Assembly (NCBI GenBank): GCA_937871645.1
Contig: CALMPZ010000118.1
Location: 1 to 10,962 of the forward strand
DNA length: 10,962 bases
Origin: an uncultured Polymorphobacter sp.
GTDB taxonomy: Bacteria; Pseudomonadota; Alphaproteobacteria; Sphingomonadales; Sphingomonadaceae
Direction of reading: 5' to 3'
Part shown: one piece after another, positions 7,201 to 10,962 of the stretch
How the letters are laid out: the number at the start of each line of letters is the position of its first letter
Numbering within the stretch: position 1 is the first letter of the stretch
Program-made: the position numbers and the translations under genes
Notes under the pieces: model-generated
Told to the model about the DNA's origin: nothing
The model's database searches: none
Seen by the model: only the letters and a program-made list of their open reading frames with translations

Positions 7201-7493
7201 GCGGTGACCATCACGCCATCGTCTTCGGCCTGGGTGTAGACGTGTTCGACACCGTCGACGCTCTTGACGATGGTCTCGAGCGGGATGCCGACGAGATCGA
7301 CGGCATCGGACGCCGCCAGCCCCGGCGCCATCACCTGGATGTCGACCATCGGCACGCTGATCTGCGGCTCCTCCTCGCGCGGGATCGACAGCAGCGCCAG
7401 CAGGCCGATGGCGATCGACGCGAGCAGCAGCAGCGGCGTCAGCGGCGAATTGATCGTCGCGCGCGTCAGATTGCCGGAGATGCCCAGCTTCAC
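4248..7493 (-). CDS. RND efflux pump, inner-membrane permease
   Basis: A 1081-residue proton-driven RND permease of the AcrB-like fold. The first membrane helix is around residues 18-37, followed by SIPREEEPQISVP. A large periplasmic loop runs to about 345, membrane helices span about 350-515, a second first-helix-like segment is at 555-575, a second periplasmic loop runs to about 915, and helices end at about 1070. The proton-relay aspartates D417-D418 are in GILVDDAIVIIEN. In the tenth helix GIIVRNSILLVDF has R989 where AcrB has lysine. The heavy-metal (CusA-type) version of the fourth-helix motif is absent, so the substrate is more likely organic or sulfur-containing than a metal ion; this is inference. 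The start is the GTG at 7493, inside the GTGA overlap with the adaptor stop, with AAGGG upstream. Frames continuing upstream of 7493 are arginine-rich shadow of the adaptor. Confidence 0.93.
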   Translation of the reverse strand: MKLGISGNLTRATINSPLTPLLLLASIAIGLLALLSIPREEEPQISVPMVDIQVMAPGLAASDAVDLVGIPLETIVKSVDGVEHVYTQAEDDGVMVTARFLVGSNPEAAATRIEEKLRANWDRIPVGIPDPKVTVRGINDVPMVVLTLSPKPGAAGQWTDAALYELAVKLRTEIAKVDNVGLTFLTGGRPDEIRIAPDPARLAQHRVPLGSIIEAASQANRAFPAGSIRDGGQAVAVTSGQTLGSASEVGQLTVRSVTGAPVYLRDVATVSQSPREDQARAWRWSRADGQWHSAPAVSIAVAKRAGANAVVVSDALLARVETLKGSLIPAGVEVSVTRNYGASANEKANELLYHLGLATVSIVVLIGFAIGWREAAVTAVVIPTTILLTMFASNLMGYTINRVSLFALIFSIGILVDDAIVIIENIARHWAMDDTRLRAGADARPRVQAAIEAVAEVGNPTVVATLTVVAALLPMLFVGGLMGPYMAPIPVNASAAMIFSFFVAVIFAPWLMIRFARQALDDGGAHGHEDASGGKLGALYARVAHRVIDSRSSARNFLIAVGVATLVAGSMFYFKAVTVKLLPFDNKSEVQVVVDMPEGTSLEVTERTLDAVAAVVRKLPEAVSMEAYAGTSAPFNFNGLVRHYFLRNRPEMGDVMVTLLPKDERDRASHIVALDLREQLKALKLPAGASIKVVETPPGPPVMATLLAEIYGPDEKTRRATADEVAKVFRSIPYIVDVDVSSGQTRPRLRLVPDRARLDYYNLSERELHDSIGALLGNRTIGYAPRGGGRTPLPITIALPQSARSWSSTLASTPVAVTRSDGTPQLVELGALVEARHEAGSHSLFRRDGRAADMVTAELAGDYEAPVYGVLAVNRAIDGVDWAAKGLTKPVIRFAGQPDDESVTSLLWDGEWEITWVTFRDMGAAFMVALLGIYVLVVAQFRSFKLPLVILTPVPLTLVGIVIGHMLFSAPFTATSMIGFIALSGIIVRNSILLVDFIRHTAAPGKPLRDTLIEAGRIRFKPIVLTAAAAMIGAAVILTDPIFQGLAISLLFGLASSTLLTVLVIPAIYVVLRDDGKAATR

Positions 7494-8527
7494 GTTGCGG
7501 CACCCTTGGCGAGCAGCGTGTCGCCGGCGGCAACGCCCGACAGCAATTCGACCATCGCGGCGTCGGCGACGGGGGCGGTCTGCACTGGCACGGCGCTGGC
7601 TTGCTTGTCGGCCGCCAGCACGGTGACGTAGTCGATGCCGAAGCGCGTTTCGACAAAGCGCCGCGGCACCACCAGCGCCCGGCGCTCGCCGACCGCAATA
7701 TTGGCACTGACGCGGCGGCCGACAAAGCGTTCGGACAGGCCGGAAAATTGTGCATCGGCGGTGACGCGGCCGGCGTTGATCGCCGGATAGACCTGCATGA
7801 CATGGCCGGTGCGCGCCACATCGGGCAGATCGCTGTCGGTCAGCGTCACGGGCGCACCGACGCGCAACTGGCCGGCGAGCGATTCGGGCAGTTCGAGGCG
7901 CACCACCGGCGGCCCGGCGGTGATCGTCGCGACCGACATGCCCGGCGCCACCACCGAGCCGGCGGGCACATCGGCGCGCAATACCCGGCCGCTCGCGGGC
8001 GCCAGCACGGCACCCTGACCGACGACGCTGGCGCTGGCATTGGCCTGTGCGCGGGCGGCGGCGGCGCGGGCATCGGCGGCGCGGGCGCCCGCCACCGCAG
8101 TATCGAGCCGCGCCTTGGCATAGACCTTGTTGCGGTAGAGATCTTCGATGCGCACGAGTTCGGCGCGGGCGCGGGCGGCTTCGGCCTCGGCAGCCGCGAG
8201 CTGGGCCGAAGCGGCGCTGGTTTCGTATCCCAGCCGTGCATCGACGATGGTGGCGATGCGCTGGCCCTTGCTGACGCTGTCGCCGGCGCGCACGTCGAGG
8301 CTGGCGAGCGTTCCCGGAATGCGCGCACGCGCTTCGGCCTGGTCGCGCGTCGTGACTTCGGCGCCGACGGCTTTCATGTCGGCGATGGTGGTCAGCGCCA
8401 GTTTGAGCTGCGTGCCCGCCGGTGCTGCGGCAGGCGCAGCGGGCGGGGCCGATTTTTCGCCGCATGCCCCGAGCGCCAACAGCGCGGCGAGGACAAGGCC
8501 GGTCGATTGCAGCTTGCGCATGGTCAT
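7490..8527 (-). CDS. RND efflux periplasmic adaptor lipoprotein (membrane fusion protein)
   Basis: A 345-residue adaptor that links the RND permease to an outer-membrane TolC channel. It begins with a lipoprotein signal: charged MRKLQS, hydrophobic LVLAALLAL, lipobox LGAC with C22 as the lipid-modified residue, then a proline/alanine linker. The lipoyl half (GTLASLDVRAGDSVSKGQ) precedes an alanine/arginine-rich coiled-coil hairpin at about 100-165. The second lipoyl half is APASGRVLRADVPAGSVVAPG, followed by beta-barrel and membrane-proximal domains. Start at 8527 is preceded by AAGGGG; an in-frame ATG at 8521 is equally possible and leaves the lipobox intact. It lies 19 bases after the rhodanese stop and overlaps the permease start by 4 bases, a tightly coupled operon. 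Confidence 0.92.
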   Translation of the reverse strand: MTMRKLQSTGLVLAALLALGACGEKSAPPAAPAAAPAGTQLKLALTTIADMKAVGAEVTTRDQAEARARIPGTLASLDVRAGDSVSKGQRIATIVDARLGYETSAASAQLAAAEAEAARARAELVRIEDLYRNKVYAKARLDTAVAGARAADARAAAARAQANASASVVGQGAVLAPASGRVLRADVPAGSVVAPGMSVATITAGPPVVRLELPESLAGQLRVGAPVTLTDSDLPDVARTGHVMQVYPAINAGRVTADAQFSGLSERFVGRRVSANIAVGERRALVVPRRFVETRFGIDYVTVLAADKQASAVPVQTAPVADAAMVELLSGVAAGDTLLAKGAAT

Positions 8528-8546
8528 CTGCCCCTTGGGAAACATG

Positions 8547-8891
8547 CTAGCGGTTGCCGTGCACGGTCGGCAGGCCCGCGGATTTCCACGCAGCCAGCCC
8601 GCCCGCAAGGTGCGTATCGATAACGGCGCGGGCGTCCTTGCAGCGCCCCAGCGCCATCGCCGAACGCTTGCCGCCTGCGCATTGCAACACCATTGTTCGT
8701 GCCCCGGCGTCGGGCAGCAGCGCGGCATCGAAGCGCGACAGCGGCAGGTTGGTCGCGCCGGCGATATGTTCGGCGGCGAACTCGTCGGGTTCGCGGACGT
8801 CGATGACGATGGCCGCATCCGCCGCGAGCAGCGCCTGTAGCTTGGCTGCATCGATTTCGTTGATATTGGCGGCTTTGCCGAATCCGAACAT
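8547..8891 (-). CDS. Single-domain rhodanese (sulfurtransferase)
   Basis: A 114-residue rhodanese that carries sulfane sulfur as a cysteine persulfide. Family signs are IDVREPDEFAAEHIAGATNLPL (residues 30-51, first rhodanese signature) and the active loop C71-A-G-G-K-R-S with C71 catalytic; the six-residue loop fits sulfur rather than arsenate or phosphate chemistry. The C-terminal LAGGLAAWKSAGLP is the second signature. There is no signal peptide or membrane helix, so it is cytoplasmic. The start at 8891 has a strong AAGGAG 7 bases upstream. It is the first gene of the leftward arm. It resembles the rhodanese half of E. coli YgaP, whose membrane half (DUF2892) is encoded separately on the other arm here. 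Confidence 0.94.
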   Translation of the reverse strand: MFGFGKAANINEIDAAKLQALLAADAAIVIDVREPDEFAAEHIAGATNLPLSRFDAALLPDAGARTMVLQCAGGKRSAMALGRCKDARAVIDTHLAGGLAAWKSAGLPTVHGNR

Positions 8892-8959
8892 GTGCCGTCT
8901 CCTTGGCGGTGCAGCGCGCGGTGTCGGTCGACCGATACTCACGCATTAATAATTTCAGG

Positions 8960-8978
8960 CTTGTATATATCATGTAAT
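8960..8978. promoter_or_regulatory. Operator-like element in the divergent control region
   Basis: Read on the - strand this is ATTACATGATATATACAAG. It shares ATTACA, the central ATA and further outer positions with the reverse complement of the palindrome at 2833-2851 (12 of 19 identical without gaps). It covers the likely leftward -10 box, so a bound repressor would block that promoter and probably the rightward one. Proposed as the site of the two-cysteine ArsR regulator; not proven. Confidence 0.4.
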
Positions 8979-8994
8979 TCTTATATTTAGTCAA
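8964..8994 (-). promoter_or_regulatory. Candidate leftward promoter of the rhodanese-RND-ArsR operon
   Basis: On the - strand TTGACT (8994-8989) matches 5 of 6 bases of the sigma-70 -35 box. A run of alternating TA at 8971-8964 offers a -10 box (GATATA after 17 bases or TATATA after 19). The rhodanese start lies about 70 bases downstream with a strong ribosome binding site. Confidence 0.45.
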
Positions 8995-9041
8995 GCATGT
9001 TCCAACCGGCAGCAATCGCCGGCCATTTGGGGAGACATCGG

Positions 9042-10319
9042 ATGTCGCGGCCAAGAATTATCGTGCTGGGTGCGGGCCTGGGCGGCACCATCGCTGCCTA
9101 TGAGATCAACCACGCGGTCAAAGATCGCGCCGATGTCATGATGGTCGCCGACAGCGAGACCTATTCATTCATCCCGTCAAACCCCTGGGTGGCGGTGCGC
9201 TGGCGCGAACCCGAAGCCATCCAGATCCATCTGCCGCCGGTGTTCGCCAAGAAGAACATCGCCTTCACCGCGGTCGGCGCCAAGCGCGTCCATCCGGCTG
9301 AAAAGCGCATCGAACTCAACGACGGCACGACCGTCGATTACGATTATCTTGTAATTGCGACCGGCCCCGACCTGGCCTTTGACGAAATCCCCGGCTTCGG
9401 TCCGGCGGCGAACACCGTGTCGGTATGCCAGACCGCGCACGCGGTGGCCGCCGCCGATGCCTTCGACCGCTTCGTTGAAAACCCCGGGCCGATTGTCGTC
9501 GGCGCGGCGCAGGGCGCGTCGTGCTACGGCCCGGCGTATGAATTCGCGCTGATTCTCGATACCGAACTGCGCCGCCGCAAGATCCGCGACAAGGTGCCGA
9601 TGACCTTCGTCACCGCCGAACCCTATGTCGGCCACCTCGGCCTCGACGGCGTCGGTGACACCAAGGGCCTGCTCGAAAGCGCCTTGCGCGAACGCCACAT
9701 CAAATGGGTGACCAACGCGCGCGTCACCAGCGTCGAGCCGAACCTGATGCACGTCGAGGAAATCGCCGAGGGCGGGGCGGTGATCAAGGCGCACGACCTG
9801 CCGTTCAACTATGCGATGCTGCTGCCGGCGTTTCGCGGCGTGCCGGCGGTATTCGGCATCGACGGGCTGACCAACCCGCGCGGCTTCATCATCGTCGACA
9901 AGCACCAGCGCAACCCGAAGTTCCCCGACGTTTTCGCGCTCGGCGTCTGTGTCGCGATTGCCCCCACCGGGCCGACACCTGTGCCTGTCGGCGTGCCCAA
10001 GACCGGCTTCATGATCGAAAGCATGGTCAGCGCCATTGCCGCCAATCTGGACGCCATACTCGATGGCCGCGAACCGACCGCCGAAGCCAGCTGGAACGCC
10101 ATCTGCCTCGCCGATTTCGGCGACGAGGGCATCGCCTTCATCGCGCAGCCGCAGATTCCGCCACGCAACGTCAACTGGTCGTCGCAGGGCAAATGGGTCC
10201 ACCTCGCCAAGATCGGCTTCGAAAAATACTTCCTGCGCAAGATCCGCAAGGGCGAGAGCGAACCCTTCTACGAGAAGCTCGCGCTCGACCTCATCGGTGT
10301 CCACAAACTTAAGCCCTGA
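9042..10319 (+). CDS. sqr: Sulfide:quinone oxidoreductase
   Basis: A 425-residue membrane-associated flavoprotein that oxidises sulfide to sulfane sulfur or polysulfide and passes electrons to quinone. The N-terminal FAD-binding fold is IIVLGAGLGGTIAAYEI (residues 6-22), with a second dinucleotide signature YDYLVIATGPDL at 100-111. The three cysteines expected for sulfide:quinone oxidoreductases are C129 (SVCQTAH), C161 (AAQGASCYGPAYEF) and C355 (NAICLADFGD), one residue or less from the recalled positions in the Acidithiobacillus enzyme; C303 is extra. The PVPVGVPKTGFMIESM segment and C-terminal WVHLAKIGFEKYFLRK amphipathic helix, which anchors the protein to the membrane, are typical. The ATG at 9042 has GGAG 7 bases upstream; the in-frame ATG at 8997 lies in promoter sequence. 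First gene of the rightward arm. Confidence 0.93.
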   Translation: MSRPRIIVLGAGLGGTIAAYEINHAVKDRADVMMVADSETYSFIPSNPWVAVRWREPEAIQIHLPPVFAKKNIAFTAVGAKRVHPAEKRIELNDGTTVDYDYLVIATGPDLAFDEIPGFGPAANTVSVCQTAHAVAAADAFDRFVENPGPIVVGAAQGASCYGPAYEFALILDTELRRRKIRDKVPMTFVTAEPYVGHLGLDGVGDTKGLLESALRERHIKWVTNARVTSVEPNLMHVEEIAEGGAVIKAHDLPFNYAMLLPAFRGVPAVFGIDGLTNPRGFIIVDKHQRNPKFPDVFALGVCVAIAPTGPTPVPVGVPKTGFMIESMVSAIAANLDAILDGREPTAEASWNAICLADFGDEGIAFIAQPQIPPRNVNWSSQGKWVHLAKIGFEKYFLRKIRKGESEPFYEKLALDLIGVHKLKP

Positions 10320-10336
10320 ACCGAAAGGAATACGCC

Positions 10337-10540
10337 ATGACGCTTGATCGCGCTGTTCTGATGTTCGCCGGATTTGTCGTGCTGCTCGGCATCACGCTGT
10401 CGCTGCTGGTTCACCCCTGGTGGCTGGCACTCAGCGCCTTTGCCGGCTTCAACCTGATCCAGTCGAGCTTCACCGGCTTCTGCCCGGCCGCCATCGTGTT
10501 CCGCAAACTCGGCATCCAATCGGGCGTCGCGTTCAAATGA
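10337..10540 (+). CDS. DUF2892 (YgaP-type) small inner-membrane protein
   Basis: A 67-residue protein with two hydrophobic segments, about residues 7-25 and 28-46, and the family signature SSFTGFCPAAIVFRKLG (C49). It matches the membrane half of E. coli YgaP, where it is fused to a rhodanese; here it stands alone while a rhodanese starts the opposite arm. It is thought to help move or hold sulfane sulfur at the membrane, but its reaction is unproven. AAAGGA lies about 8 bases upstream of the ATG, and the gene is 17 bases after the oxidoreductase stop. Its TGA overlaps the ATG of the TolC-like gene. Confidence 0.9.
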   Translation: MTLDRAVLMFAGFVVLLGITLSLLVHPWWLALSAFAGFNLIQSSFTGFCPAAIVFRKLGIQSGVAFK

Positions 10541-10962
10541 AGCTGCGTCGCCTCGTCCTGCTTTCGACGCTGGCCCCGGCACTGGTATTGGCGCTTCCGG
10601 CGCAGGCGGTGACGCTCGACGAGGCGATTGCTGCCGCACTGGCGCACGCCCCCGCAGTTGCCGCCGCCGATGCCGACCATGACGCGGCGACGGCGCGGCT
10701 GACGCAGGCGCAGGCCGGCAACCGCCCGACGGCATCGGTGCGCGCCTCGGTCGGCTACGGCTATCTCGACACGATGAACTTCTTCGGCATGCCCGGCGCC
10801 ACGGTCACGCCGATTGCCGCGCTGGCCAGCATCGAACAGCCGTTGTTCACCGGTGGCCGCGTCAGCGCCGCCAACGACCGCGCCCGCGCCGGCATCGCCG
10901 CGACCGAGGCCGGGCGTACCGCCGCGCGCGCCGAACTCGCTGCCAATGTTGCCGCCGCCTAT
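10537..10962 (+). CDS. TolC-family outer-membrane efflux channel (5' part, cut by window end)
   Basis: The first 142 residues of an outer-membrane factor. MKLRR, a hydrophobic LVLLSTLAPALVLAL core and an AQA cleavage site form a signal peptide. The mature start VTLDEAIAAALAHAPAVAAA and the later PLFTGGRVSAAN are standard TolC-family landmarks, the latter at the first strand-to-helix passage; alanine-rich helix follows. It begins inside the DUF2892 stop (ATGA at 10537-10540), so it is translated by coupling; no good ribosome site of its own is seen. It is the natural outer-membrane partner of the adaptor and permease on the opposite arm. Confidence 0.92.
   Translation, partial: MKLRRLVLLSTLAPALVLALPAQAVTLDEAIAAALAHAPAVAAADADHDAATARLTQAQAGNRPTASVRASVGYGYLDTMNFFGMPGATVTPIAALASIEQPLFTGGRVSAANDRARAGIAATEAGRTAARAELAANVAAAY

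Larger units (their letters stand above)
8892..9041. promoter_or_regulatory. 150-base divergent control region
   Basis: The stretch between the rhodanese and sulfide:quinone oxidoreductase starts must promote transcription both ways. Bases about 8944-8999 are strongly AT-rich against a GC-rich background. TATATT at 8983-8988 could be the rightward -10 box, but its best -35 (TTGTAT at 8961-8966) is at a short 16-base spacing. The rightward ribosome binding site is GGGGAGA at 9029-9035. Confidence 0.6.

Noticed and set aside
7376..7493. Reading the permease as a heavy-metal (CusA-type) RND pump
   Set aside because: The fourth-helix motif is GILVDDAIVIIEN with two aspartates, not the CusA form, and the neighbours are sulfur genes.
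7494..8465. Open upstream extension of the permease frame on the - strand
   Set aside because: It is arginine/histidine-rich, overlaps the adaptor gene in another frame, and the recognisable RND N-terminus begins at the GTG at 7493.
9177..10304. 375-codon open frame on the - strand
   Set aside because: It is the antisense of the sulfide:quinone oxidoreductase gene with no domain signature of its own.
1..10962. tRNA, rRNA, insertion sequence or phage attachment site
   Set aside because: I saw no cloverleaf, rRNA segment, transposase gene, long terminal inverted repeat or integrase in either strand.

Overview
The window is GC-rich DNA in which nearly every base lies in a gene, typical of an alphaproteobacterium. 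The gene style (an RTX/beta-helix secreted protein, a stand-alone receiver protein, a GTG start, GTGA and ATGA gene overlaps) and the protein families suggest a member of the Sphingomonadales. That placement is inference from sequence style, not a search result.

Left part (1-2558): the 3' part of a large secreted protein on the + strand. It has a right-handed beta-helix followed by three RTX calcium-binding modules at 79-80 residue spacing. An in-frame TAG at 39-41 interrupts what otherwise reads as one continuous beta-helix protein. A single-domain CheY-like response regulator converges on it from the - strand. The 346-base gap at 2559-2904 holds no gene. It carries two short inverted repeats and an AT-rich operator-like palindrome just upstream of the next gene.

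Middle part (2905-4251): a Prx6-type 1-Cys peroxiredoxin overlaps the start of a cysteine-free ArsR-family regulator on the + strand. This pair runs head-on, with 4 bases between stop codons, into a second ArsR-family regulator on the - strand. The second regulator carries two cysteines placed like those of the BigR/SqrR/YgaV sulfide and persulfide sensors.

Right part (3934-10962): a divergent gene module that looks like a reactive-sulfur defence and export system. The leftward arm, in transcription order, is rhodanese, RND periplasmic adaptor lipoprotein, RND inner-membrane pump and the two-cysteine ArsR regulator. The rightward arm is sulfide:quinone oxidoreductase (all three catalytic cysteines present), a DUF2892/YgaP-type small membrane protein, and a TolC-like outer-membrane channel cut by the window end. 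The arms share a 150-base AT-rich control region with an operator-like element related to the one upstream of the peroxiredoxin.

Working model (inference): sulfide is oxidised by the quinone oxidoreductase to sulfane sulfur or polysulfide, and rhodanese with DUF2892 handles persulfide sulfur at the membrane. The RND-TolC pump exports a sulfur-derived or sulfur-associated compound, the peroxiredoxin removes peroxides or persulfides, and the two-cysteine ArsR protein de-represses the set when persulfide accumulates. The dedicated tripartite pump, split between the two arms of a sulfide-oxidation locus, is the most unusual part.
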